A DNA stretch of 64,000 bases from contig NZ_NNBP01000016.1 of the NCBI RefSeq assembly GCF_002803155.1, forward strand, positions 1 through 64,000. The letters are read 5' to 3'. Below the pieces are notes generated by a model. It worked only from the letters and a program-made list of their open reading frames with translations, was not told the origin of the DNA and did not search any database. The DNA is from Streptomyces sp. CB02959 (lineage in GTDB: Bacteria; Actinomycetota; Actinomycetes; Streptomycetales; Streptomycetaceae). Numbering within the stretch: position 1 is the first letter of the stretch; every line of letters starts with the position of its first letter. Positions 26,584-35,031 of the stretch are shown here, piece by piece. Made by a program: the position numbers and the translations under genes.

Positions 26584-27164
26584 TGCCGCCCGGCGCCCAG
26601 TCGGCCGGTGCCCGGCACGGACAGGTGCAGCACCCGGAAGCGCTCCCCGTCCGCGGAGTCGGGGGCGGTGTCCGCCCAGAGGGTGAAGTGGACCAGTTCC
26701 CAGCGCCGGGGGTCGAGGCCCAGGGCGGTGGTGTGCACGCCGTCCGTGGCCGCCAGCTTCTCATGTCCGGCGAGCGCGTCCTCGATGGCGGTCGGCACGT
26801 CGGAGCCCTCGGGGAGCGGCTGGGTCCGCTGGGTGAAGGAGCCGGGGGCGCGGTCGGCCGCGGGCCCCGGACGGTGGTACAGGCCCTGCCAGTTGTGGAC
26901 CGCCGGCCGTCCGAAGTCGCGGACCACGCCGCGGAACCCCTCGCCGGTCAGGAAGCGGTTCATCCCCTCGTGGTCGGCCCAGAGGTAGAACGGCGCGTAC
27001 TGGTTGACCGGTGAGCCGTCGGTGCCGCGCTCCCGGATCCCGTACGCCTTGAGGCCGAGGCCGGCGAAGTCGTCCAGCAGGTGGCCCTTGGTCCGCACCC
27101 GGTGCCGGATGGTCTCCATGTCGTAGTCGGCGGGCAGCGTGACGCGGTACTGCATGGCGTGCAT
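26577..27164 (-). CDS. DUF4865 family protein
   Basis: A 195-residue protein matching the DUF4865 pattern: the N-terminal MQYRVTLPADYDMETIRHRV, the block QYAPFYLWADHEGMNRFL, and the segment ELVHFTLWADT. The fold suggests a ferredoxin-like dimeric alpha-beta barrel, common in small-molecule enzymes, but no activity is established. ATG codons at 27164 and 27155 are both possible. It sits between the TetR regulator and the amidohydrolase in one transcription direction. Confidence 0.8.
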   Translation of the reverse strand: MHAMQYRVTLPADYDMETIRHRVRTKGHLLDDFAGLGLKAYGIRERGTDGSPVNQYAPFYLWADHEGMNRFLTGEGFRGVVRDFGRPAVHNWQGLYHRPGPAADRAPGSFTQRTQPLPEGSDVPTAIEDALAGHEKLAATDGVHTTALGLDPRRWELVHFTLWADTAPDSADGERFRVLHLSVPGTGRLGAGRQW

Positions 27165-27187
27165 GGGGCTCCGTAGGGGAGGGGAGG

Positions 27188-27841
27188 TCAGGGTGTGCGG
27201 GGCTCGGAGGCCGGGGGCGGTGTGGTCTGTGCGGCCAGGAGCGCCAGCAGGCCGTGTACGGCGGCGTCGAACGGCGCGGCGTCCTCGGCCGCGCGGGCCA
27301 GCACGTAGCCGCCCTGGACGACCGCGGCGACGCTCGCCGCGGTGGCCGCCGGATCGAGGACGGCGGACAGTTCACCGCGTCGCTGCCCCTCGGCGAGGAC
27401 CTCGGAGATCCGGTGCTGGAGCCAGCCGAACATCGCGTCCAACGGGGCCCGGAGGTCGGGGTCCTGCACCACGTCGCGGTCCTGCGTCATCCGCCCGATC
27501 GGGCAGCCGCGCAGTACCTGTCGCTCGCGCAGCAGGTAGGCCGCCACCCGGTCGTACGCCGTACCGGGGGCGGTGAAGATCTCCTCGGCCGCCGTCCGCA
27601 TGTCCTCGGCGGTGCGTCGGATCGCCGCCAGCGCGAGGTCGGACTTGCCCGCGAAGTGGTGGTACATGCTGCCCTGGCCCACCCCCGCGCGCTGGAGGAT
27701 CGCCTTGGGGCTGGTGCCGACGTAGCCGCGTTCCCACAGGAGTTCCTGCGTGCTGACGACGAGCCGTTCCTGCGTGCTGGCCGGGGGAGTACCGGCTGCC
27801 GCTGCGCTGTCCTGCGTGCTGTTCACACCCTGACTGTACAT
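27188..27841 (-). CDS. TetR/AcrR family transcriptional regulator
   Basis: A 217-residue TetR-type repressor: helix-turn-helix YVGTSPKAILQRAGVGQGSMYHHFAGK near residues 40-66, then a helical ligand domain with the LLRERQVLRGCPIGRM block seen in YxaF/LmrA-like regulators. The start is ATG at 27841 or GTG at 27826. A longer upstream frame lacks coding character. It heads the DUF4865-amidohydrolase group and likely represses it. Confidence 0.88.
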   Translation of the reverse strand: MYSQGVNSTQDSAAAAGTPPASTQERLVVSTQELLWERGYVGTSPKAILQRAGVGQGSMYHHFAGKSDLALAAIRRTAEDMRTAAEEIFTAPGTAYDRVAAYLLRERQVLRGCPIGRMTQDRDVVQDPDLRAPLDAMFGWLQHRISEVLAEGQRRGELSAVLDPAATAASVAAVVQGGYVLARAAEDAAPFDAAVHGLLALLAAQTTPPPASEPRTP

Positions 27842-28076
27842 ACCAGTAGTTACAGAGATCAAGGGTGGTGTCCGGGGCCGGTCTGCGGGTCGATGTTCGG
27901 GGGCGGCGTTCGGGGGCCGGGGGCGCTCGGGTGCTCCCCGGCCCGTTCCGCGTACCCCCTCGGTCGTACGCGCACTGCCGCCGGGCGTACGACGACGCGC
28001 GGGCCCGCGGCGGCGAGTCTCGAAGGCAGACGGCCGGCGTCCGTGTCCGGCCCCTCCCGTCAAGGAGCTGACTTCC

Positions 28077-28394
28077 ATGAACGCACTGGCAGAACACTGG
28101 TCCGGCGGCGGTCCGGGTCCCTGGATCCTGTTCGTCCCGCTCGTCTGGGCGGCCGTGGGCTTCGGCGTGGTGACCCTGCTGCGCCGCGCCGGGTGGCGGC
28201 ACGGCGGCCCCGGCCGGGCCTTCCGCGGCCCGTGGCCCAGTCCCCGGCCGGCGGCCGGCGGTGACACCCCGACCCCGATCGCCGTCCTCGGGCGCCGGTT
28301 CGCGGCCGGCGAGATCGACGAGGAGGAGTACTGGCGCCGGTTGTCCGTCCTGGAGGAGCACTTCGGCGCCGGCCGCAAGGGCAGCGCGGCCTGA
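28077..28394 (+). CDS. SHOCT domain membrane protein
   Basis: A 105-residue protein with one transmembrane helix (WILFVPLVWAAVGFGVVTLL, residues about 16-35) and a C-terminal SHOCT motif, IAVLGRRFAAGEIDEEEYWRRLSVL. SHOCT domains are short oligomerisation helices with unknown precise role. The ATG at 28077 follows AAGGAG. The 235 bp upstream contain nothing else clear. Confidence 0.88.
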   Translation: MNALAEHWSGGGPGPWILFVPLVWAAVGFGVVTLLRRAGWRHGGPGRAFRGPWPSPRPAAGGDTPTPIAVLGRRFAAGEIDEEEYWRRLSVLEEHFGAGRKGSAA

Positions 28395-28410
28395 CCCGCC
28401 GGACCTGCGG

Positions 28411-28905
28411 TCAGCCGACCCGCGCGCTCCGGTGCCGGGGGTCGGCGCCCGTCTCCGCCAGCGGCGCGGGGTCCCAGTGGGTGCGCAGCGCCCGGGCCTC
28501 CTCGGGGGCGGTGGTCAGCGCGGGGAGGGTGAACCAGACGGCCTTGCCCGGGTCGTGGGGGCGCACTCCCCAGCTCTCGCTGAGCGCCGCGATCAGGGCC
28601 AGCCCGCGGCCGCAGGTCTCCCAGCTGTCGGCGGCCCGCAGGCGCGGCATCCGGGGATCGAGGTCGTGCACCGAGACCGTCAACTGGTCGAGCAGGACGC
28701 ACAGTTCGACGGTGCACTGCTTGCTGGGCCGGGCGTGCCGGTGGACGTTGGCGAGGAGTTCGGTCACCCCGAGGGCGGCCGGATCGATCAGGGCGTCGAG
28801 ATGCCAGTACCGCAGCTGCGCGGAGACGATGCTGCGCACGTGCCCGATCCGGGCCGGGGCGGCCTGGAGTTCCACCGTGCAGTGTCTGCTGGGCTGCCTG
28901 ATCAC
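28411..28905 (-). CDS. ATP-binding protein, anti-sigma-factor-type HATPase
   Basis: A 164-residue GHKL ATPase of the RsbW/SpoIIAB class abundant in Streptomyces. The N box is GVTELLANVHRHA, followed by HDLDPRMP and the G-box CGRGLALIAALSESWG. Such proteins bind sigma factors or anti-sigma antagonists. The GTG at 28905 is preferred because it follows CAGGGAG by eight bases. A longer start at 28995 would add an Arg-rich stretch without family match. The next gene upstream on the same strand is the small 29081 protein. Confidence 0.85.
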   Translation of the reverse strand: MIRQPSRHCTVELQAAPARIGHVRSIVSAQLRYWHLDALIDPAALGVTELLANVHRHARPSKQCTVELCVLLDQLTVSVHDLDPRMPRLRAADSWETCGRGLALIAALSESWGVRPHDPGKAVWFTLPALTTAPEEARALRTHWDPAPLAETGADPRHRSARVG

Positions 28906-29080
28906 GACCGCGACTCCCTGATGAGGCCGGGCACCCCTCGTACCGGAGAGGGGTGAAGATCGGAACCGGCGATGCCCGCTGCGCCGCAGCGTCATCGCTG
29001 GTGAACCCTCGGTGATACGTGTCCAGAGTCCTGCAGGCGGTGCACCGCCGCAACCGCACCGCCCCGGCCGCAGCCGGCGT

Positions 29081-29368
29081 TCACGCGCGTGGCCGACGCG
29101 CCGCCTCCACGGCGTTGAGGAAGCGGTCCCGGGCGCCCAGGGTCAGCGAATAGCGGTTCCCGTTGAGGACGGCGAGCGCCCGGTCGCGGGCCGCGAACAG
29201 CGGCTTGTGGGCCTCCACCGCGCCGAGCGGGGCGCTGTCGATCTCCGTGCCGTAGCTGGTCAGCAGCGCCAGCCGGCCGCCGCTGATGCGGATCTGCCCC
29301 GCTCTGGTCAGGGATCGCAACGCACGCTCGATCCGCACGCCGGTCGCGTTGTATTCCGGCTCGGCCAT
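29081..29368 (-). CDS. conserved small protein, unknown function
   Basis: A 95-residue protein starting MAEPEYNATGVRIERAL, at an ATG preceded by GGGGAG. The middle contains a predicted beta-rich segment (IRISGGRLALLTSYGTEIDSA) and the C-terminus a helix ending in Arg-rich RRPRA. I see no catalytic motif. It lies upstream of the anti-sigma-type ATPase on the same strand and could be a partner in that signalling group. Confidence 0.6.
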   Translation of the reverse strand: MAEPEYNATGVRIERALRSLTRAGQIRISGGRLALLTSYGTEIDSAPLGAVEAHKPLFAARDRALAVLNGNRYSLTLGARDRFLNAVEAARRPRA

Positions 29369-29612
29369 CCTCACCACTCCCCGGTGCCATGGGCGGATCT
29401 CGTCCACCGCCCCCCGATAGGAAGTTTGCCGCCACAACGCCCGGTTCACCAGTGCCGCACGGGGCGCAGAGGCGCACAACACCCTTCCCCCAGGGCCTCC
29501 TTGGGGCCTCTCAAAGGGTTGTTTATGCAGGTGAGAAGCGTGCGCCGGGTGGTTATAGTCGAAACCGGGCCGGCCTTCCGGGCGGGCCCGTAAACCCCCG
29601 AGGAGCGCGCCG

Positions 29613-30791
29613 GTGAGCACCGCACAACAGCCGCAGAGCCGGCCCGGACACCCTGGACCCCGGGACGCGGCCCACCCGCCGACCCCGTCGGTCCTGCCGA
29701 CCGTCGACGTGGACCGCTCGGATCCGGACTACCGGGACTGGCTCAAAGAAGCCGTCCGCAAGGTCCAGGCGGACGCCAACCGCACCGCCGACACCCACCT
29801 GCTGCGCTTCCCGCTGCCCGAGGAGTGGGGCATCGACCTCTACCTCAAGGACGAGTCGACGCACCCCACCGGCAGCCTCAAGCACCGGCTGGCCCGCTCG
29901 CTCTTCCTCTACGGGCTGTGCAACGGCTGGATCCGCCCGGGGAAGCCGGTGATCGAGTCCTCCAGCGGCTCCACGGCCGTCTCCGAGGCGTACTTCGCCT
30001 CACTGGTCGGCGTCCCGTTCATCGCGGTGATGCCGGCCACCACCAGCCGGGAGAAGACCCGGCTGATCGAGTTCCACGGCGGCACCTGCCACCTGGTCCA
30101 GGACCCGCGGACGGTCTACGAGGTGTCCGCCCGGCTGGCCGCCGAGTCCGGCGGGCACTACATGGACCAGTTCACCTACGCCGAGCGGGCCACGGACTGG
30201 CGCGGCAACAACAACATCGCCGAGTCGATCTACCAGCAGCTGCGGCTGGAGCGCTACCCCGAGCCCGCCTGGATCGTCGCCACCGCCGGCACCGGCGGCA
30301 CCTCCGCGACCATCGCCCGCTACGTGCACTACATGCAGTACGACACCCGGATCTGCGTCCCCGACCCGGAGAACTCCTGCTTCTTCGACGGCTGGCTGAC
30401 CGGCGACGCCGCGACCGACTGCGCCACCGCCTCCCGCATCGAGGGCATCGGCCGGCCGCGCATGGAACCCAGCTTCGTGCCCGGTGCGATCGACCGGATG
30501 ATGAAGGTCCCGGACGCGGCCAGCATCGCCGCGGTGCGCGCGCTGGAGCGGGCGATCGGTCGCAAGGCGGGCGGCTCGACCGGCACCGGGCTGTGGAGCG
30601 CCCTGAAGATCGTCACGGAGATGGTCGCCGAGGGCCGGACCGGATCCGTGGTGACGCTGCTGTGCGACCCCGGCGACCGCTACCTCGACAAGTACTACTC
30701 GGACGACTGGCTGGCCGCCCAGGGGCTCGACATCACCCCCTACGCCCGGACCATCGAGCACTTCCTCGCCGGCGGCTCCTGGGACGCCTAG
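29613..30791 (+). CDS. PLP-dependent cysteine synthase family protein (Cds1-like)
   Basis: A 392-residue fold-type II PLP enzyme. The PLP lysine is in HPTGSLKHRLA near residue 91, the substrate loop is ESSSGSTAVSEAYF near 113, and the phosphate-binding glycines are in ATAGTGGTSATIARY near 225. This subgroup includes actinobacterial L-cysteine desulfhydrase Cds1, which releases H2S and pyruvate from cysteine. Synthase activity cannot be excluded. The GTG at 29613 follows GAGGAGC. Stand-alone. Confidence 0.87.
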   Translation: MSTAQQPQSRPGHPGPRDAAHPPTPSVLPTVDVDRSDPDYRDWLKEAVRKVQADANRTADTHLLRFPLPEEWGIDLYLKDESTHPTGSLKHRLARSLFLYGLCNGWIRPGKPVIESSSGSTAVSEAYFASLVGVPFIAVMPATTSREKTRLIEFHGGTCHLVQDPRTVYEVSARLAAESGGHYMDQFTYAERATDWRGNNNIAESIYQQLRLERYPEPAWIVATAGTGGTSATIARYVHYMQYDTRICVPDPENSCFFDGWLTGDAATDCATASRIEGIGRPRMEPSFVPGAIDRMMKVPDAASIAAVRALERAIGRKAGGSTGTGLWSALKIVTEMVAEGRTGSVVTLLCDPGDRYLDKYYSDDWLAAQGLDITPYARTIEHFLAGGSWDA

Positions 30792-30831
30792 CGTCTTCGT
30801 GCTCCCTGCGGTGGGGCGGCCTCGGCCGAGT

Positions 30832-31440
30832 TCATCGCCGGGGCTCGGCCCGAGGCGACCGTTCGGGGTCGGTGCGTACGTGCGCACGCAGCCCTTGCGG
30901 CCCGAACAGGATGAGGAGCTCGACCGCGCCGCCGTCGGCACTGCCCAGCCAGTGCGGCAAGGACGTGTCGAACTCAGCTGCCTCACCGGGTGCCAACGTC
31001 AGGTCGCGCGGGCCCGTCAGGAGCCGTAGGCGGCCGTTGAGGACGTAGAGCCATTCGACGCCTTCATGGGTCTGCGGGGTCGGTTCGAGCGGTTCCGGCC
31101 GGGCGGGAATGATCATCTTGAAGGCGTGCACCCCGCCCGGTCGCCGGGACAGGGGCACGAAGGTCATTCCGTACCGGCTGATCGGCTTGAGGTGGATCCG
31201 GGGGTCGCCGGTGCGCGGAGCGCCGACGAGGTCGTCCAGCGGGACGTCGTAGATACGGGCCAGCGGCAGCAGCAGTTCCAGGGTCGGCCGGCGCTGCCCG
31301 CTCTCCAGCCGGGACAGGGTGCTCTCCGACACGCCGGTCGTCGCCGCCAGGTCGGCGAGGGTGATGCGACGGTCACGGCGCAGCGCACGCAGCCGCGCCC
31401 CCACCGCGTCGAGCACCTCGTCGTCCGTCGTGCGATCCAT
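30832..31440 (-). CDS. XRE family regulator with cupin domain
   Basis: A 202-residue protein with an N-terminal helix-turn-helix (ITLADLAATTGVSESTLSRLESGQ, about residues 26-49) and a C-terminal cupin (EGVEWLYVLNGRLRLL and LAPGEAAEFDTSLPHWL), a common actinobacterial repressor design in which the cupin binds a small molecule. It is divergent from the methyltransferase at 31529 with an 88-bp gap and probably regulates it. Confidence 0.9.
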   Translation of the reverse strand: MDRTTDDEVLDAVGARLRALRRDRRITLADLAATTGVSESTLSRLESGQRRPTLELLLPLARIYDVPLDDLVGAPRTGDPRIHLKPISRYGMTFVPLSRRPGGVHAFKMIIPARPEPLEPTPQTHEGVEWLYVLNGRLRLLTGPRDLTLAPGEAAEFDTSLPHWLGSADGGAVELLILFGPQGLRAHVRTDPERSPRAEPRR

Positions 31441-31528
31441 GAGGGCCACCTTGCCATTACCGCAAGATTCCGTGCCAGGTCGTGGCGCGCCCGACAAAGC
31501 TGAACTCCTTCCGACCCAAGGAGTCTTG

Positions 31529-32155
31529 ATGAGCAGCACCGACGCGTTCTCGTTCTGGGACGGCGTCTACGCGGCCCGACCGGCAGCCGGCGACCCGCGG
31601 CCGAACGCTCGCCTCACGGAGACGGTGACGGGCCTGCCGCCCGGTGACGCGCTGGACCTCGGCTGCGGCGACGGCGGCGACGCGCTGTGGCTCGCCGGGC
31701 AGGGGTGGCACGTCACCGCCGTCGACATCTCGGCCGTGGCGGTCGAGCGGCTCGCCGCCCTCGCCCGCTCACACGACCTGGGCGATCATGTCGTCACCGT
31801 GCGGCACGACGTGCACAAGTCCTTCCCGCCCCGCCGATTCGACCTGATCTGCGCCCACTACCTGCACACCCCCTTCGCCCTGGACCGGTCAACCGTCCTG
31901 CGCTCGGCCGCGCACGCACTGCGCCCCGGCGGGCGGCTGCTGGTCGTCGACCACGGGTCGACCGCGCCGTGGTCGTGGAACCAGGGCCCCGACACCCGGT
32001 ACCCGAGCCCGCAGGAGGTCGCCGCCGGTATCGAGTTGGACCCGGGGACATGGACCGTCGAGCGGGCCGACGCGCCCCGCCGCATCGCGACCGGACCGGG
32101 CGGGCGCACCGCCGAGGTCACCGACCATGTCCTCCTCATCCGCCGCACCGCCTGA
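31529..32155 (+). CDS. class I SAM-dependent methyltransferase (TehB/TPMT-like)
   Basis: A 208-residue methyltransferase with motif I ALDLGCGDGGDALWLA near residue 41, the acidic loop in VTAVDISAVAVERL, and FDLICAHYLHTPF. The N-terminal FWDGVYAARP matches thiopurine/tellurite-type methyltransferases. The ATG at 31529 has an AAGGAG site. It may detoxify a small compound under control of the divergent XRE-cupin protein. Confidence 0.88.
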   Translation: MSSTDAFSFWDGVYAARPAAGDPRPNARLTETVTGLPPGDALDLGCGDGGDALWLAGQGWHVTAVDISAVAVERLAALARSHDLGDHVVTVRHDVHKSFPPRRFDLICAHYLHTPFALDRSTVLRSAAHALRPGGRLLVVDHGSTAPWSWNQGPDTRYPSPQEVAAGIELDPGTWTVERADAPRRIATGPGGRTAEVTDHVLLIRRTA

Positions 32156-32197
32156 CGCGGTGGCCGGCGCCGCCCCCGACGAAGGAAGGCGACCCCT

Positions 32198-32395
32198 GTG
32201 CCCAGCACCACGCGCCGCAACCGCCGCGGCGACACCCCGCCGCCCCGGACCGGAAGCAGCGAGACCGAGGTCCTGCGCGGATTCCTCGACTACCTCCGGA
32301 CGTCGATCGCCGCGAAGGTCGACGGTGCCCCCGAACCCCAGGTCCGAACAGCCGCGGTGCCGTCGGGCACGAATCTGCTCGGCCTGCTCAACCCG
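32198..32395 (+). pseudogene. truncated DUF664/DinB family gene
   Basis: The GTG at 32198 opens a frame whose residues ETEVLRGFLDYLRTSIAAKVDG followed by VRTAAVPSGTNLLGLL match the start of DUF664 DinB proteins, which are normally about 170 residues. Similarity ends abruptly near 32390, where the frame turns into Arg/Leu-rich sequence. About two thirds of the gene is missing, replaced by the end of the neighbouring acidic-protein region. No functional product is expected. Confidence 0.65.
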
Positions 32396-32474
32396 CGAAC
32401 TGATCGACGGCTCGACCGGCCGCTGATCCGCCTTCTCCGCCCCGACGAGGCGAGGGGGCTCGCGCCGCCCTTCT

Positions 32475-33140
32475 CTAGCGGTAGGGCGGTGTGGGGATCT
32501 CGAAGGTGTGCGGCGAGAGGTCCCGCAACCAGGTGGCGAGGTGGCGGCCGTACGCCCGGCGGGCCGCGTCCGTGAGGGCGTCGGGGTCTTCCGGCAGGCC
32601 GAGGCCGAAGGTCCGCTCCAGCCACGCGAGGTACTCGGCGTACCCCTTGGCGAGCTCCTCCCGGTCCTCCCGGTCCTCCCGGTCCTCCCGGTCCTCCCGG
32701 TCCTCTTCATCCTCCTCATCCCCTTCGTTCTCTTCGATACCTTCCTCCTCCTCGTCCTCGTCGCCGTTCAGGGCCCACTCGGTGTCGAGGGCGAGCACCT
32801 GGAAGAACTCCCGCAAACCGCCGGCGACGATGTCGAGATCGCCCTCGTCGCCGAAGAAGACAACCGGCAGGGTGGCGAGGTCCGTACGGTCGTCGCACCG
32901 CCACAGCACGTAGAAGGACCCGGACCCGGTGGCCTGGGCGAACGGGATGAGCCGGTCCAGGCGCTCCTGCTCGTCCGGGCCGCACGGGGCCTTGAGGTCC
33001 AGCCAGTCCGCGATGAGCCCGGGGTACCGGCCTCCGTACGGCCAGAGCTCGAAGCCCTCCGAGAAGTACGCGGCTTCCATGGTGCTCTGGAAGTCCTTGA
33101 GGAGATTCAGCTCCGGTATCGGCGAGAACGCGGCGGCCAC
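32475..33140 (-). CDS. SMI1/KNR4-like hypothetical protein with acidic repeat
   Basis: A 221-residue protein. The N-terminal two thirds (GFELWPYGGRYPGLIADWLDL and GSGSFYVLWRCDD) resemble SUKH/SMI1-KNR4 immunity-type folds. I am not certain of this family. Between about residues 125 and 162 lies a very acidic low-complexity run of Glu/Asp ending in five EDR repeats encoded by a 9-bp tandem repeat (32661-32705). The GTG at 33140 follows GGAG. SUKH proteins often neutralise toxins, but no toxin is adjacent. Confidence 0.6.
   Translation of the reverse strand: MAAAFSPIPELNLLKDFQSTMEAAYFSEGFELWPYGGRYPGLIADWLDLKAPCGPDEQERLDRLIPFAQATGSGSFYVLWRCDDRTDLATLPVVFFGDEGDLDIVAGGLREFFQVLALDTEWALNGDEDEEEEGIEENEGDEEDEEDREDREDREDREDREELAKGYAEYLAWLERTFGLGLPEDPDALTDAARRAYGRHLATWLRDLSPHTFEIPTPPYR
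32661..32705. repeat. 9-bp tandem repeat, 5 copies, in coding sequence
   Basis: CCGGTCCTC is repeated five times without interruption, adding three residues (EDR) per unit on the minus strand. Copy number could change without breaking the frame. Confidence 0.95.
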
Positions 33141-33364
33141 AACGGCTCCTCCGGCTAGGCGAGTTGGAACTCGTACGCTGGCTTCCCGCACTGACAGTCC
33201 CGGCCGGGCGCGATGGCCGGGCCCTCGGAGGAGTTCGGTTCGTGGGCCAGGGGCGAGGGGGCCAGGGGCAAGGGGTGGAAGGCCCCCTTGGCTTGGCGTC
33301 GTTGCCTGCTGCCGGCCGCTGGGCGTGCCACGGGCCTCGGGGCGTGCCGGGGCGGCCCGGGAGG

Positions 33365-33838
33365 TCAGTTCCCGGCGAGCCGCCGGTCCAGGGCCCGGAT
33401 CGAATCCCGGAACGCGCGCCCCAGGCCCGGCCGTGCCAGCGGCATCAGCCAGCGGAACGCCGCCGGGCCGTCCGCCGCGAACGTCCACCGCAGCCGGGTC
33501 CCGGTGCCGGCCGGCGTCAGCCGCCAGTCCTCCAGCAGGGCCCGCAGTACGGGGGCGTTGGTGGTGTCGACCCGGTAGGCGTAGCGCTCGCCGGGCTCGG
33601 TCGCCAGCACCGTCTCGTCGAAGTGGGTGCCGCCGGTGAGCCGGACGTCGCGGCCGCGGCCGTCGCGCGTCGGCTCCGCCCGGGCCACCCCCGTGAACCA
33701 GTCGGCCCAGCCCGGCACGTCGCCCGCCAGCGCGGCGTACACGGCCTGCGGCGGTGCGGCGGCCTCGGCGGTGAACACCAGTCGCAGCGGTGCCGATTCG
33801 ACGAAGTCGAGGTCGACGGGGCGGAGCCGTCGGGGCAT
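33365..33838 (-). CDS. SRPBCC family protein
   Basis: A 157-residue START/Bet v1-like protein (polyketide cyclase/dehydrase superfamily). The N-terminal strand LVFTAEAAAPPQAVYAALAGDVPGWADWF and the long C-terminal helix LGRAFRDSIRALDRRLAG are typical. Proteins of this fold bind hydrophobic ligands. No specific substrate is evident. ATG at 33838. Between it and the acidic-protein gene (33141-33364) I see no gene. Confidence 0.85.
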   Translation of the reverse strand: MPRRLRPVDLDFVESAPLRLVFTAEAAAPPQAVYAALAGDVPGWADWFTGVARAEPTRDGRGRDVRLTGGTHFDETVLATEPGERYAYRVDTTNAPVLRALLEDWRLTPAGTGTRLRWTFAADGPAAFRWLMPLARPGLGRAFRDSIRALDRRLAGN

Positions 33839-33899
33839 GGGGCGAGCACCTCCAAGGGGGGCGGGGCGGACTGCGCGGGCCACCATAGCTGACGTGATA

Positions 33900-34748
33900 T
33901 CAGCTGTCTGCGTCGGGCGCGGCCTCGCCCGCCACCAGCAGTTCCGTCGACCGCTCAGCGAACTCCGCACGCGCCTCAGCGGACAGCCCGGCATCCGTCA
34001 CCAGCACGTCCACGTCGTCCAGGGCGGCGAACGAACTCAGGCCGACCGTGCCCCATTTGGTGTGGTCGGCGACCACCACCACCCGGCGCGCGGACCGCAC
34101 GAAGTGCCGGTTGGTCTCCGCCTCCGCGAGGTTCGGCGTGGACAGCCCCGCCTCGACCGATATGCCGTGCACCCCGAGGAAGAGCAGGTCGAAGTGGAGC
34201 GACCGGATCGCGGCGTCCGCCACCGGACCGACCAGGGTGTCCGACGGCGTGCGCATCCCGCCCGTCAGCACCACCGTCGCCGCCTCGGCCGGCGGCCGCC
34301 CGTCGCCACCGCTGGCCGCGGCCCGCTGGGCGTTGTAGAAGACGTCGGCCACCCGCACCGAATTCGTCACCACCGTCAGCTCCGGCACCTCCAGCAGCCG
34401 CTGCGCCAGCGCGTACGCCGTCGTGCCGCCGGCCAGCGCGATCGCGCTGCCCGGCACGGCCAGCTCGGCCGCCGCCTTGGCGATCTCCGCCTTGGCGCTC
34501 GGCTCCAGCCCTGACTTCACCTCGAAACCCGGCTCGTGCGCGCTGGCGTCGCTCACCGGGAGGGCGCCGCCATGCACCTTCTCGATCATGCCCTGGCGGG
34601 CCAGGGCGTCCAGATCGCGACGGACCGTCATGTCCGAGACGTTCAGCCTGCGGGTGAGTTCGTTGACCCGCACGCCGCCCCGGCGTCTGACCTCGTCGAG
34701 GATCAGGGCCCGCCGCTGCTCCGCGAGGAGATTCTGGTTGTCGACCAC
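33900..34748 (-). CDS. DeoR/GlpR family transcriptional regulator
   Basis: A 282-residue DeoR-type repressor. The N-terminal helix-turn-helix is VRVNELTRRLNVSDMTVRRDLDAL, followed by GMIEKVHGGAL, the family signature. The C-terminal sugar-phosphate domain contains IALAGGTTAYALA and GVHGISVEAGLSTPNLAEAETNR. It would respond to a phosphorylated sugar. The GTG at 34748 opens at MVDNQNLLAEQR. Its target operon is not in this window. The 283 bp to the next gene look non-coding. Confidence 0.93.
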   Translation of the reverse strand: MVDNQNLLAEQRRALILDEVRRRGGVRVNELTRRLNVSDMTVRRDLDALARQGMIEKVHGGALPVSDASAHEPGFEVKSGLEPSAKAEIAKAAAELAVPGSAIALAGGTTAYALAQRLLEVPELTVVTNSVRVADVFYNAQRAAASGGDGRPPAEAATVVLTGGMRTPSDTLVGPVADAAIRSLHFDLLFLGVHGISVEAGLSTPNLAEAETNRHFVRSARRVVVVADHTKWGTVGLSSFAALDDVDVLVTDAGLSAEARAEFAERSTELLVAGEAAPDADS

Positions 34749-35031
34749 CGCGGCCCGTCCCTTCCGCCCCGGCTCACCGCCCCGGGTCCGTGCGTCGGCT
34801 CTCCGCCGCCTGCGATCTCTGGTGCCCTCATCCTCGCACGAGGGTCCGACAGCAGCCCCGTTCCGGGTGGACCGCGACCAGGAGCCACAACCGGCACCCC
34901 GGGAACCACAACCCGGATGCGCATCCTCTTAGGGGGAAGGGACAATTCGAGGAGGGCGGCGCACCGCACGACCGACCACAGCCGCCCACCCCGGCACCAC
35001 ACCGCACCGCACTGACATCGGGGGAGAGCCA

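Noticed and set aside
27842..29059. Upstream extension of the TetR gene to 29059
   Set aside because: It crosses the SHOCT and ATPase genes in antisense. The TetR helix-turn-helix begins only after 27841.
32661..32705. Possible CRISPR or regulatory repeat
   Set aside because: It is a 9-bp coding microsatellite (EDR) without spacers.
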